A stretch of DNA of 28,831 bases from Lachnospiraceae bacterium (GTDB lineage: Bacteria > Bacillota > Clostridia > Lachnospirales > Lachnospiraceae), in contig JAJQID010000176.1 of the NCBI GenBank assembly GCA_021199405.1, positions 1 through 28,831 on the forward strand, written 5' to 3'. Shown here in pieces: positions 1 through 9,008 of the stretch. Position 1 is the first letter of the stretch. Each line of letters starts with the position of its first letter. The translations under genes and the position numbers were made by a program. The notes under the pieces were generated by a model. It searched no databases, had not been told where the DNA came from, and saw only the letters and a list, made by a program, of their open reading frames with translations.

Positions 1-160
1 GCTCCCCCTGGGACGTCAGCACATACAGATCCAGACTCAGCTGACAGTCCTCCCACTGATTCTGTATGGAAAGCAGACGCCGCAAAAGCTCCATCAGCGC
101 CACCTCCGCCCCGGCCTTCCCCAGGGTATTGATCACAAACAGTACCTTTTTTGGCTTCAT
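1..160 (-). CDS. Glycosyltransferase family 4-like protein, N-terminal fragment (cut by window edge)
   Basis: Only the first 53 codons are inside the window. The start ATG at 160-158 overlaps the stop codon of the preceding DUF2304-like gene as ATGA, which suggests translational coupling and makes the start secure. The protein begins MKPKKVLFVINTLGKAGAE, the usual first beta strand and glycine-rich loop of GT-B fold glycosyltransferases (GT4 type, nucleotide-sugar dependent), followed by an amphipathic helix rich in Leu and Arg. It is the tenth gene of the Pel-type operon, so it probably adds sugar to a surface polysaccharide or glycolipid. The catalytic C-terminal half cannot be seen, so donor and acceptor are unknown. 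Confidence 0.72.
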   Translation of the reverse strand, partial: MKPKKVLFVINTLGKAGAEVALMELLRRLLSIQNQWEDCQLSLDLYVLTSQGE

Positions 161-546
161 TTTTCCGGCTCCATCAGATCTTTTCCCGTTTCCTTTCTGT
201 ATTTTTTCAGCACCTGCTCCATCTCCGTGTTCAGAAGAGAAAGCTGGATGGCCAGCTCCTGATTGCGGGCGGACAATCTGGACAGATTCACACTCATGGT
301 GAACAAAAGCCACACGATACAGACACCCATAATCACATAAAAGATGGAGGTCTGGCTGGCCAGCGCCCGGCTCCAGCCGCTCAGTGCCGGCACCGCGCCG
401 CAGATCATCAGCACAATGGCAAATACCCCCCAGGCAAAGGCATAATTTTCATTCAGCCTCTTTTTGCAGTAGGCCAGGAACACCTCCATCAGAAGGAAAA
501 TCCCGATTACCACCACCGCCACTCTCAACATTTGCGCTGTTCCCAT
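157..546 (-). CDS. DUF2304-like small membrane protein
   Basis: This is a 129-residue protein with three hydrophobic segments (about residues 6-24, 35-55 and 64-88) followed by a charged helical tail of about 40 residues that looks like a short coiled coil (SARNQELAIQLSLLNTEMEQ). Size and layout match DUF2304 proteins, which are often found beside glycosyltransferases in surface polysaccharide loci of Firmicutes; their biochemical role is not established. It lies 19 bp after pelG with an AAGGGG ribosome binding site and overlaps the next glycosyltransferase by four bases (ATGA), so the pair is probably translated together and may act as a membrane partner and enzyme. The family call is from architecture, not from a search. 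Confidence 0.65.
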   Translation of the reverse strand: MGTAQMLRVAVVVIGIFLLMEVFLAYCKKRLNENYAFAWGVFAIVLMICGAVPALSGWSRALASQTSIFYVIMGVCIVWLLFTMSVNLSRLSARNQELAIQLSLLNTEMEQVLKKYRKETGKDLMEPEK

Positions 547-565
547 AACTCATACCCCTTCTTTG

Positions 566-2050
566 TCAGATTTTCTTTTTCGCCGCAGTCCTTTTTGGTT
601 TCTGAAGCGTTTCATACACATCATATACCTTCCCGGAGGGCTTCCTCCCGGATCCCTTCTTTAACAGCGTTCCCCGGCAGAAAATATGAGTATCCAGATG
701 CTTTTTCACCCACCGAAGCCGCCCGTAGGCGCAGGTGAAGCCCGCAAAGGAGCCCGCCACGACGCCCGCCCCATACCAGTAGTCAGGGAACTCTCTGGCT
801 GCCATACTGACCAGAAATGTGACCCCGCAGAAAACGATGGAGGTCAGGAGCGCGCCGTTTAAGTCATTGAAATAATACAGAAACAGGATTTCCGCGTACA
901 TCAGAAACAGAATAAAATATCCGGCCGCCAGACAGGGATAAATCCGCATGGTCAGCCCGGAAAAGCCAAGACCCGGCAGAAAAATAATACATACCAGGAA
1001 AACAACAATGGAAATACAGAACTGAATACGCACCAGATTCATCAGCTCCGTATCCAGCTGAGTGAACATCCTCTTTTTTGCCAGCTCAATATCCGATCCC
1101 CGGCCTCCGATCACCGCCTCGGAATATTTTCTGTATCTCTCGCTGAAGTGCATTTCCACCCTGGCGATAAAAATAATGGTAGCGGAAATATTGGTAAACA
1201 TGGCCAGACAGGAAGCCATATCATAGGGCTGGGCGCAGACAAAGCTGTCTGCCACCACCATTTTCATGTCCGTGGTCCAGAAAACAAAGTTGTGAATGTA
1301 CAAACCCAATGTGTACAAAAAGTTGGTGAAAATCAACTCCCAGTATCTCCCGAAATAGATAAAAACCAGACGGTAGCGGTTGCTGTTCTTCTGAAAATAT
1401 CCCCGGATTTTGGCATATTCCATGCAGGCTGTCAGAAAAAAGCCTATGGTCAGCGCCAGCAGCATGCTGTAGGTCACCTCCATGGAAAGAACCCGCACAA
1501 ACAACAATGAAAGAAGAAAGGCAGCCACCATCCCCAGCAGATAATACCAGGAAATTTTCTTGTAATCCTTGCAGATAGAGAGATACAGCATGGAGTAAAA
1601 CACAATGACCAGAGAAATAAAGCCAAGAAAGCCGGTACATACATAATACAGCTCCACGCCTCCCACATAATATTCATGAAGGCAGAACAGCACTCCCAGA
1701 ATCACGGAGGGAATCAGATTCAGCAAAAGCCCCACATAATAGCAGGGCATAATGTCCTCGTAGCGCTCTTCAAAAATGGTATCCGACAGATACCGGGAAA
1801 GCACCGCGTTAAAGGGCGCCGCGCACAGCAGCGCAAAGATAAAAATATACAGTATCGTACAGGAAAAAAGCTCCCGCAGGGTATATCCGGCTTCGGAATA
1901 TCCCAGCACCTCCTGCATCAATATAACATTCCCGATGATCAGAAACATCGGGGAAATGGTCACCGCCGTACTGTATACAAAGCCGTACAGACTTGAGGAA
2001 AGCGTATTTTTCCCGAATATCTTGTTTAATGAAATTCCTATTCCCGCCAA
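566..2050 (-). CDS. pelG: PelG-like polysaccharide transporter (MATE/MOP-type)
   Basis: PelG is the inner-membrane transport subunit of the Pel exopolysaccharide synthase and works with PelF, PelD and PelE. The 494-residue product starts MAGIGI, matching the conserved MAGIGFEL-type opening of PelG, and has about 12 hydrophobic segments with polar loops such as KDYKKISWYY, ending in a basic tail (KPKRTAAKKKI). The start codon is TTG: the MAGIG opening and a strong AGGAGG nine bases upstream support it, and no in-frame ATG precedes it. It follows pelF by 24 bp and precedes the DUF2304-like gene by 19 bp. The PelF-PelG pairing makes the call firm; the polymer actually exported is not shown by the sequence. 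Confidence 0.9.
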   Translation of the reverse strand: MAGIGISLNKIFGKNTLSSSLYGFVYSTAVTISPMFLIIGNVILMQEVLGYSEAGYTLRELFSCTILYIFIFALLCAAPFNAVLSRYLSDTIFEERYEDIMPCYYVGLLLNLIPSVILGVLFCLHEYYVGGVELYYVCTGFLGFISLVIVFYSMLYLSICKDYKKISWYYLLGMVAAFLLSLLFVRVLSMEVTYSMLLALTIGFFLTACMEYAKIRGYFQKNSNRYRLVFIYFGRYWELIFTNFLYTLGLYIHNFVFWTTDMKMVVADSFVCAQPYDMASCLAMFTNISATIIFIARVEMHFSERYRKYSEAVIGGRGSDIELAKKRMFTQLDTELMNLVRIQFCISIVVFLVCIIFLPGLGFSGLTMRIYPCLAAGYFILFLMYAEILFLYYFNDLNGALLTSIVFCGVTFLVSMAAREFPDYWYGAGVVAGSFAGFTCAYGRLRWVKKHLDTHIFCRGTLLKKGSGRKPSGKVYDVYETLQKPKRTAAKKKI

Positions 2051-2074
2051 AACAGCCTTCCTCCTTTTGCCGAT

Positions 2075-3535
2075 TTATCGGGGTCCGGGGACAAACTCCT
2101 CCTCTGTCCACTCCAGTCCCATGGATTCCGCGAAATCCTGATAAATTTTTCTGTAGGTCTCCCTCATGTCCTCAATTTTATATTTTGCCATCACCCGCCG
2201 ATAGCCGTTTTCTCCCATTTTCTTCCGCAACGGCTCATCCTCCGCCAGCTTCAGAATTGCCCGGGCAATTTCATCCACGTTCATGATATGGGTCAGAATC
2301 CCCGCCGGTCCAAAATCGTCGTTCTCCCCGTAAATCAGGCCGGAGCAGTTTCCCACGTCCGTGGCGATCACCGGCTTATGGGCCGCGTAGCTCTCCAGGA
2401 TGGTCAGAGGCTGTCCCTCGCTGATGCTGGTGAGAATGGTCATATCCATCCTGCCCAGGTATTCGCTGACGTTGATCCGTCCCGTAAAGACCACATCCGG
2501 AATCTGCATCAGCTCCACCGTGTCAAAGCACTCCTGGGCGTACTCCTCATCCTCCTCGGTGGGTCCCATAATCCAGAGCTTCAGCTTATCATTCTGTTTG
2601 CGGGCATACCCGAAGGCCTGAATCATGGTCTTCACATCCTTGATGGGCGTCACACGGAGCACCGCCCCCACGTTGATATGGTTCAGATCCTCCTCATTTT
2701 TGCCGGGAATATCCACAAAATTTTCCGTCCGGATTCCGTTGGGCATCACCATCGTTTTATCCGCGGGACACCCCAGATCGATCTGTAAAAGGCGGGCATT
2801 CTCATACAGGCTGGTCACCAGATTGGCCCGCTCATAGACCAGAGTGGACATCTTTTTGAACTGTTCGATCCAGATATCCTTGTAGATTCCCTTCACCCAG
2901 TCCGCCTTGATCAGCTCCTCCTCCCGCTCTCTGGTATAAATTCCGTGCTCCGATACCATCAGGCGGCTTCCGTGCAGATACTTCGCCATACTGCCCAGGA
3001 TGCCCGCGTATCCGGTGGCGACGCAGTGATACAGATCCGCCTTCGGCACCTTCATTTTCAGGGCAAAAAACATCGGCAGATAGATGGAGCGCATGGTCCA
3101 CAGAAAGTCCGAAAAAACAATCTGAGGATATTTCAGATAATAGCAGTCGCAGACAATACGGTAAAAATCCTCCCCCATCAGGATTCCCTCAATGGAAACC
3201 TCCTGCTTCTGAAACAAATCAAACAGGATTTCCCACTCGATATGCTGATTTAAAAGCAGGCTCCGCAGCGCCTGATATTCCTCCTTTTTCAGCGTGGATC
3301 TGCGCAGCTTCTTCCTCTTCTGGCCCCACTCATAATCCTCCAGATACAGCTCGTGTACCTCCGTCACATTGGGGGGCAGCTCATAGACAAACTTTCCTCT
3401 GAAGGAGCGGTTTGCCAGAATGGTCAGCAGCACAAACTCCTGATTGGGAAAAGCCCTGATTAAATTGTGAATCCAGCTGGATACGCCGCCCACCACATAG
3501 GGATAGCAGCCCTCCGCCACCATACAGATTCTCAC
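2075..3535 (-). CDS. pelF: PelF-like GT4 glycosyltransferase
   Basis: PelF is the soluble cytoplasmic glycosyltransferase that polymerises the Pel polysaccharide from a UDP-sugar. The 486-residue product opens with MRICMVAEGCYPYVVGGVSS, the PelF-type glycine-rich donor/acceptor loop (EG-YPYV-GGVSSW). The C-terminal GT-B half carries the family's E-x7-E motif region (SEGQPLTILESYAAHKPVIA) and PNGI, typical of GT4 retaining enzymes. Length matches the family (about 500). No membrane segment is present. It sits directly before pelG, the invariant neighbour in Pel loci of both Gram-negative and Gram-positive bacteria. An AGGAGG lies upstream of the start, at a rather long spacing, with GGGTGAG closer in. 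Confidence 0.93.
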   Translation of the reverse strand: MRICMVAEGCYPYVVGGVSSWIHNLIRAFPNQEFVLLTILANRSFRGKFVYELPPNVTEVHELYLEDYEWGQKRKKLRRSTLKKEEYQALRSLLLNQHIEWEILFDLFQKQEVSIEGILMGEDFYRIVCDCYYLKYPQIVFSDFLWTMRSIYLPMFFALKMKVPKADLYHCVATGYAGILGSMAKYLHGSRLMVSEHGIYTREREEELIKADWVKGIYKDIWIEQFKKMSTLVYERANLVTSLYENARLLQIDLGCPADKTMVMPNGIRTENFVDIPGKNEEDLNHINVGAVLRVTPIKDVKTMIQAFGYARKQNDKLKLWIMGPTEEDEEYAQECFDTVELMQIPDVVFTGRINVSEYLGRMDMTILTSISEGQPLTILESYAAHKPVIATDVGNCSGLIYGENDDFGPAGILTHIMNVDEIARAILKLAEDEPLRKKMGENGYRRVMAKYKIEDMRETYRKIYQDFAESMGLEWTEEEFVPGPR

Positions 3536-3563
3536 CCGGTTTCCTCCTGTCTCAGGCCCATGG

Positions 3564-5405
3564 TTAATTGTTGTAATAAAAGGAATTCGTTTCCGCCTTC
3601 AGAGTGATCACGGCCTCCTCCTGCGTCAGCGTCAGCAGATACGCGCCCTCCTCGATCATTTCGTATGTACCGCCCTCCATGCTCTCTATCTCCTCGTTAT
3701 GGGTACGCAGGATAAAATACGCCTCCTCATACAGATTCTCCAGGGACACATGAATAACCTCTCCTTCCCTGGTCTCCTCGTAGGACAGATTCAAAAACTG
3801 CCGTATTCTGGCGTCACTCTCGGTAACAGAGGTCTTTTCAAAAGCGGAATAGGATTTCCAGTAGGTTCCCACATTGCTGGAAAAATCCTCCGACAGCTTT
3901 TCCCAGGAATCCTCCTCAGACTCCGCCTCCACCACCCGGTCCAGATCCACCAGAATCGTGGAATAGCCCAGCGCTGTCTCCAGGCTCCTCACTCTCAGAT
4001 TGTCCGAATAGGTATGAGAAAAGCCGTCCGCGGTGGCCCGCTGCCAGGTCACATTGTCGCTCTCGTACCCAAGAACATTTTCCTCTGCGTTCACCTCTAA
4101 AAGCAGGGTACTCACACCTTCAAGCGCTTCTTCCTCCAGAATGCCGCTTATCTTTTCCTCATTTTCCTCATCCACATAAAGTGCGTGGAATTCATAGTCC
4201 GGCACATTCCCCTCATAGAAGACCATATCCTCCGACAGCTTCTCGCTCAGCTCCAGATCCGAGAGCTGCCAGGTGGTCAGTCCCACTTCCCCATCATTCT
4301 CCCGGATCAGCTTCAGGAAATAGATCAGCCTCTCTGCATCCGGCTCCTCCCCGCTCTCATAATCCAGCTTTGGATTGAGGAAAAGAGTAGGAATGTCCTC
4401 TGTCTGAAGCCATACGGCCAGAATGCCGGGCCAGACCAGATCCCGGAACACTGCTTTCTGAGAACGATAATACAGCACGTTCATCCTCTCGTCCGCCTCC
4501 GAGGAAAAAGCCGCGAAATTGGTGAACACCAGATTCTGTGCGTTGACCACCGGATACAGCAGATAGTCTTCCGTCTCATACATCATGGCGTTCAGAATAC
4601 CGATGGCCGCCACATCCTCCATATAAGACCCGCTGACCGCGAACACATATCCGGCCCCCGTAGATCGTCTCCATATCACGCTGGGATAATATTCATAATC
4701 GATCTCCCCCTCCGGATCATCCTCCTCACTGATCCGGCCCACCATGTAAACCTTCGTGGCGGATCTGGTGATATACCAGGGAACGTCCAGATCCATATCC
4801 TGTTTTTCTTCCTCTTCCTCCTCATCCTCCGCCACATAAAGGGCGGCGCCTCCCAGCAGAAAGCCGTTGTACAGCTCAATTCCGGCCACATGTATGGAGG
4901 TCTGGCGCACCTCGTCAATTCCCAGGAAATCCATCAGCTCCTGATTTTGCGCTACAATCTCCGCTTCCGGCAGTGTCATAAAAATGACTGTCACCCCTTG
5001 AGCGGCGTACTCCTCCAGAAGCACCACATCCCCCGGCAGGGAAAGCCAGTCGGAATCGATCAGAATCACCTCCGGGCAGTGACTGGTCTGGGCTGCATAG
5101 TCTTCCAGGGAAAGAGTGCCAAGAAAACTCCTTTTGGTATAGGAACACCACTCCCGGGCTCGCGCTCCCGCCGCGGATTCCTCCTCATCCCCCACAAAAA
5201 GCACGAAGCCATACTCCTGCGCCTCCTGCAGACTGAGGTCGATCTGATATTCATTGTCTCCCGTCATTCCGGAGGTAAGCGCCTCAGCGTATTCATTTAT
5301 CCCGTATTCATTCCATTGATCCTTCATCACACTGGTAGACTGAAATAAAAACAGCAGCACCAGCATAATCAGCGTAATGGTAAAAAACTGTCTGCGAGAA
5401 AGCAT
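3564..5405 (-). CDS. Membrane-anchored DUF2194/PelA-like extracytoplasmic protein
   Basis: This 613-residue protein has a single N-terminal signal anchor (residues about 8-24) and an otherwise soluble, very acidic body that should lie outside the membrane. The first third looks like a Rossmann or GATase-like fold (FVLFVGDEEE, VILIDSDWLSL, GVTVIFMTLP), as in the middle of PelA; the rest has strand and helix patterns compatible with a deacetylase-like barrel (GFSHTYSDNLRVRSLETALG). I do not see the Asp-Asp and His-x3-His metal motifs of active polysaccharide deacetylases, so activity is doubtful. Position between the polytopic protein and pelF matches the slot held by PelA or DUF2194 proteins in Pel-type loci. 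It starts 13 bp after the upstream gene. The family name is a tentative recollection. Confidence 0.55.
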   Translation of the reverse strand: MLSRRQFFTITLIMLVLLFLFQSTSVMKDQWNEYGINEYAEALTSGMTGDNEYQIDLSLQEAQEYGFVLFVGDEEESAAGARAREWCSYTKRSFLGTLSLEDYAAQTSHCPEVILIDSDWLSLPGDVVLLEEYAAQGVTVIFMTLPEAEIVAQNQELMDFLGIDEVRQTSIHVAGIELYNGFLLGGAALYVAEDEEEEEEKQDMDLDVPWYITRSATKVYMVGRISEEDDPEGEIDYEYYPSVIWRRSTGAGYVFAVSGSYMEDVAAIGILNAMMYETEDYLLYPVVNAQNLVFTNFAAFSSEADERMNVLYYRSQKAVFRDLVWPGILAVWLQTEDIPTLFLNPKLDYESGEEPDAERLIYFLKLIRENDGEVGLTTWQLSDLELSEKLSEDMVFYEGNVPDYEFHALYVDEENEEKISGILEEEALEGVSTLLLEVNAEENVLGYESDNVTWQRATADGFSHTYSDNLRVRSLETALGYSTILVDLDRVVEAESEEDSWEKLSEDFSSNVGTYWKSYSAFEKTSVTESDARIRQFLNLSYEETREGEVIHVSLENLYEEAYFILRTHNEEIESMEGGTYEMIEEGAYLLTLTQEEAVITLKAETNSFYYNN

Positions 5406-5418
5406 GCCTCATACGCCC

Positions 5419-7881
5419 CTAATAATTGTAATCATAATCAACCCACAGATTAAACAGGTTGTCAATATTCTGCTCCAGCCGGTAACAGATAAATTCGTCT
5501 GTCTCATAATATACTGTCATCTCATTTGGATACAGCTCCCGGAGAGCCTCCGCCCAGTAATAAAATTTGGACATTACGATCCACCTGTTCTCTCCCTGAT
5601 ACTGCGTGATGGAGCTGTACACAGGCAGTTCTCTTGAAGCGCCCTCCTCAGAAATGGACTGACCGCTTCCCGCATATGATACCAGATAATCCAGCGGTAT
5701 TTTCTCCACGAAAAAGTACACGTACTTTGTAGGAATTGTGATATCCGTTTCCTCGTCACCATCTTTGATCTCACTCAGGAGAGTATGCAGCTCATAGTGG
5801 TATCCATAATCATATGCCATCAGCCGTTCATCGTTGGCTGAGCAGATTGTCCAGGTGTAATTCTTATTCTCCCGGATGATGTTGGTCAGGCAGGTAATCG
5901 CATCATTGGACTCCAGGGCGATATTCAAATATAGACTTCTCACATGACCAGCCGCGCACAGAAAACAGATCACCCCGACGGTGACCGCAAATGACGGTAC
6001 GTCAGCTATTCTCCGGTTTCTGATCCGTCCAAATACCAGCGTCAGAACACTGTCCGCCGCCATGCACCACAGAACCGGCAGACAATAGCAGTAATACAAA
6101 GACGCCCGCGAGGAATCCATCAGCTGTGGAAGTCCCAGGTACCCCGCTGACAGCAGCACAATCAGGAACACCATAAAAAGCGCCGTGGAGAACAGTCTGG
6201 CCGCATAATCATTTTCTTTCAGAATAAAAAATACAGCCGACATTACAAAAAGAATGATCTCGCTCACCAGCACGGACATGTAAAAAATGGAATTATTTTC
6301 GCTGAAAATGTAATTTTTCAGAGAAGACCGGAAAATGATCTGAAGCCGGTTTGTAATACTCCAGACTTTCCAGCGAATACTGGACAACCGCCCCGCAAAG
6401 CCTTCCAGACCGCTGCCCAGCCGAAGCATCAGAAGCGACACCTTTCCAGTCCCGCTCTCCTCCAGACCGCTGTCTGAAGCAGCGGTGACTCCCAGAACAC
6501 CTTTTGTCTCAGAGAGCCCCTCTGTTCCGGAAATTTCTCCCGACTCAGAGCTTTCCTCCGTCCCGGATGTCGCCTCTGTCTCAGAGCTCTCCCCCGTTTC
6601 AGATGTCTCTCCTGTCTCAGAGATTTCTCCCGTCTCGGAATCCTCCTCCGTTCCTGGAGCATCTTCCTCTTCCGCGTCAGAATCAGAGGAACCTCCCGTG
6701 ATGATATTCATCCCCCAGTTCAGAGACCCCTGCAGGGGTGTTCCCGTAGCATACGCAAACGCCATCGGGAAAACCGCGATTCCCACGCTGAGCAGGCAGG
6801 TGAGAACGACCCTTTTGAAATAGGGCTTCCTGAACAGCCGGAACAGATACCCCACCGCCATAGCCACGCAGAAAAGCCCGGCGATCATCGTCCCATAGAA
6901 ATGCACCGCCAGTGTCATGGAAAAGCTCATGGCGAAGCCGGCCAGACACCATTTAGAGCGCACGGGACAGCTTTCATCCTCCAGCTCCTTTTTCTGATAC
7001 TCAAAGTAAGCGAAACCGAAATAGACAGCGGGCAGGACAAAAATCATCCCGAATTCCTGGGGCAGCGTGCTGGCGTATCGAAGATAAAATACACTGGTAA
7101 AGAAATCAGATATCACATATACCAGCACCGCCGCGTAGGGCAGATACCGGGATCTGGCGCAGGCCTTCAGAAAAAACAGAAGCATAAAATGAATCATGAT
7201 CGTCTGCGTCAGGCAGAATACCCGCAGCAGCACGTAAGTCTCGATGCCGAATACCGCATGAAGATAATATAATATACAGTGAAAGCCGAAGGGATACACC
7301 CCTGCCACAAAAATAGTCCCCTCACTCATGGAATTGATCCAGTAATTATGTACCGTCAGATCGGAAGCCCCATAACCAAAATTTTCAAGCAGGTTGCTTC
7401 CATACATCCAGATCAGGCAGACCAGCAGTCCCACCGAAAAACAAAAATCCAGCGGATGCTGCTTCACCTTTCCCGTACATTTTCTGATCAAAGAGCCAAT
7501 CAGCTTTTTGAGACTGCCTGCAAGATTAAGGGCAAACCTCTTCATTCCCAGCTCTCCCCGGCTCATTCTGACAGCCTCATTCCATACGTTGCCCGCTACA
7601 TCGGCAACGCTGCGCTGCCTGGTTTTCAGATAAAAAAGAAACGCGGGAATAATGGTGCCGGCCAGAAGCGTAAATCGATTGGAAATATGGGCAAGCTGCA
7701 GCAGAAACACCAGATTCATGATGTAAAAATTTCCAATCATGAAGCTCATCATCAGCCGCACCACCAGCCGAAAATCCCGAAGCCTGCTGTTGAACAAAAA
7801 GAACGGCACACCGCAGGTCAGCGTCGTATAGAGAATGAATATCATTGTCGTCTGTATAATCGTCAGCGTAACCATCGACAT
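5419..7881 (-). CDS. Large polytopic membrane protein, possible GT-C type glycosyltransferase, with internal hexapeptide repeats
   Basis: The 820-residue product has roughly 12-14 hydrophobic segments. After a basic cytoplasmic stretch (about 95-140) a membrane segment leads to GYGASDLTVHNYWI (Asp174), in the place where GT-C enzymes carry an acidic residue in the first large outside loop; a PFGFHCILYYLHAVFG segment follows. The C-terminal 180 residues form a soluble domain, probably extracytoplasmic. A loop at about residues 406-460 is made of degenerate hexapeptides of the SETGEI/SETGET type. It sits between the PelE-like gene (50 bp gap, AGGAGG site) and the DUF2194-like gene (13 bp), so it likely serves polymer assembly or modification. 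Lipid-linked sugar donor use is inference; it may instead be a non-enzymatic membrane scaffold. Confidence 0.6.
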   Translation of the reverse strand: MSMVTLTIIQTTMIFILYTTLTCGVPFFLFNSRLRDFRLVVRLMMSFMIGNFYIMNLVFLLQLAHISNRFTLLAGTIIPAFLFYLKTRQRSVADVAGNVWNEAVRMSRGELGMKRFALNLAGSLKKLIGSLIRKCTGKVKQHPLDFCFSVGLLVCLIWMYGSNLLENFGYGASDLTVHNYWINSMSEGTIFVAGVYPFGFHCILYYLHAVFGIETYVLLRVFCLTQTIMIHFMLLFFLKACARSRYLPYAAVLVYVISDFFTSVFYLRYASTLPQEFGMIFVLPAVYFGFAYFEYQKKELEDESCPVRSKWCLAGFAMSFSMTLAVHFYGTMIAGLFCVAMAVGYLFRLFRKPYFKRVVLTCLLSVGIAVFPMAFAYATGTPLQGSLNWGMNIITGGSSDSDAEEEDAPGTEEDSETGEISETGETSETGESSETEATSGTEESSESGEISGTEGLSETKGVLGVTAASDSGLEESGTGKVSLLMLRLGSGLEGFAGRLSSIRWKVWSITNRLQIIFRSSLKNYIFSENNSIFYMSVLVSEIILFVMSAVFFILKENDYAARLFSTALFMVFLIVLLSAGYLGLPQLMDSSRASLYYCYCLPVLWCMAADSVLTLVFGRIRNRRIADVPSFAVTVGVICFLCAAGHVRSLYLNIALESNDAITCLTNIIRENKNYTWTICSANDERLMAYDYGYHYELHTLLSEIKDGDEETDITIPTKYVYFFVEKIPLDYLVSYAGSGQSISEEGASRELPVYSSITQYQGENRWIVMSKFYYWAEALRELYPNEMTVYYETDEFICYRLEQNIDNLFNLWVDYDYNY
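6503..6664 (-). repeat. Nine-unit 18-bp tandem repeat inside the polytopic membrane protein gene
   Basis: Nine consecutive 18-bp units can be laid out, for example TCTGTCTCAGAGCTCTCC at 6575-6592 and CCTGTCTCAGAGATTTCT at 6611-6628 (plus strand). They are degenerate and keep frame, giving hexapeptides such as SETGEI, SETGET, SETGES, SESGEI. The encoded loop is acidic and Ser/Thr-rich. Confidence 0.85.
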
Positions 7882-7931
7882 GGCGTTCCTTCCTCCTTTC
7901 CCCTTGTCTGTGCCCCGGGTCTTCCAAAAGT

Positions 7932-9008
7932 CTACGAGAACATCCGAATCATTTCCAGCATTTCATTATCCACAACCACTTTGGAGCCTTTCAGCTGATC
8001 CAGCGTTTCCAGAAAGTGCTTCTGATCATGGATCTCAAAATAATACTGCATCCGGCAGCGGAAGGAGTCCACCTGATTGGGGAAAAGCTCCATGGCGCGG
8101 CCGCACCATACCTCTGCTTCCTCATAATGCTTTATTTCCATCAGGCGCTGGGCGATCTGGGCAATATGCCGCGCAGTCAGAGAATTCTTCTCTTCTTCAG
8201 AGACTTCCTCTTCCTCCGTCTCATCCTCCCAGTCCTCCTCGCCGTATTCCTCCCAGCTTTCTTCCTTCAGAGGATCCAGGGATCCTTCCTCTCCGGAGAA
8301 CTTTATTCTTTCCTGTTCCTTCGCTGCCCGCGCCTGTACTTCCCCGTGGTACAGCTTCTCTCCCGTATCCGCCATCACTCCCACAAAGTACAGCTGTTCC
8401 ACCTCGGTGAAAACCTTCTGCGCCAGCGTCCGGTTCATATACTCCAGCAACAGAACGCCAAGCTCCTGCCAGTTCTCCGGTTCCTTCTCCATTTCCTGGC
8501 TGAGCTTTCGCACATTCATGCGAAAATCGTTCAGCGCCTTGCTGAGCACCGACGCGGCATAATGGGAGGTCTCCGAATCCTCACTGTTCAGCGCCAGCGC
8601 CACAGAGGCCAGTGAATCATCAATATCCCCCTTGATGACGTTCAGCATCAGCTGCCGCATCTGAGACTGGTCCGACACCGTCAGCGCCTCCTCAATGGGA
8701 ACCAGATTCGTCTCCCGCTCCACATCCGCGCTGACATGAGACTCCACCCTTTTCTTGCTGAACATGACGTCCCCCAGATCCACTGTTGAACGGAAAAAAA
8801 TCACCCTGATCAGCACGCTGACCAGAAAAAACAGCGGCCCCACCACCGGACAGATCGCCATACAGAAGGCCTTGATCACCCAGGAAAGGCGCTGATTCTC
8901 CCCTCTTTCATTTTTCCGGTGGAAGATCACGCCGAAGAGCAGATAAATCACCGAAATCACTGTATTGATCATTAAAACCAGAATAAAAATATGTTCGCTC
9001 CTGCTCAT
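7932..9008 (-). CDS. pelE: PelE-like membrane protein with TPR-like domain
   Basis: The 358-residue product has two N-terminal hydrophobic segments (about 6-27 and 46-72) and then a long helical cytoplasmic region with the pattern of PelE: VPIEEALTVSD near residue 103, a helical array, an acidic linker (about 250-275, EEYGEEDWEDETEEEEVSEE) and a C-terminal TPR-like stretch (HYEEAEVWCGRAMELFPNQ). PelE is part of the inner-membrane Pel synthase with PelD, PelF and PelG and is thought to bridge subunits. Its ATG overlaps the stop of the PelD-like gene (ATGA), so the two are translationally coupled, as expected for a PelD-PelE pair. The long acidic insertion between the helical blocks is an oddity. 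Confidence 0.78.
   Translation of the reverse strand: MSRSEHIFILVLMINTVISVIYLLFGVIFHRKNERGENQRLSWVIKAFCMAICPVVGPLFFLVSVLIRVIFFRSTVDLGDVMFSKKRVESHVSADVERETNLVPIEEALTVSDQSQMRQLMLNVIKGDIDDSLASVALALNSEDSETSHYAASVLSKALNDFRMNVRKLSQEMEKEPENWQELGVLLLEYMNRTLAQKVFTEVEQLYFVGVMADTGEKLYHGEVQARAAKEQERIKFSGEEGSLDPLKEESWEEYGEEDWEDETEEEEVSEEEKNSLTARHIAQIAQRLMEIKHYEEAEVWCGRAMELFPNQVDSFRCRMQYYFEIHDQKHFLETLDQLKGSKVVVDNEMLEMIRMFS

Noticed and set aside
4185..5348. Long plus-strand open frame of 387 codons
   Set aside because: It lies wholly antisense to the DUF2194-like gene, is rich in His, Pro, Gln and Arg as expected for a shadow, and has no ribosome binding site or family resemblance.
6503..6664. CRISPR array
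   Set aside because: The repeats are 18 bp, contiguous without spacers, degenerate and in frame inside a coding sequence.
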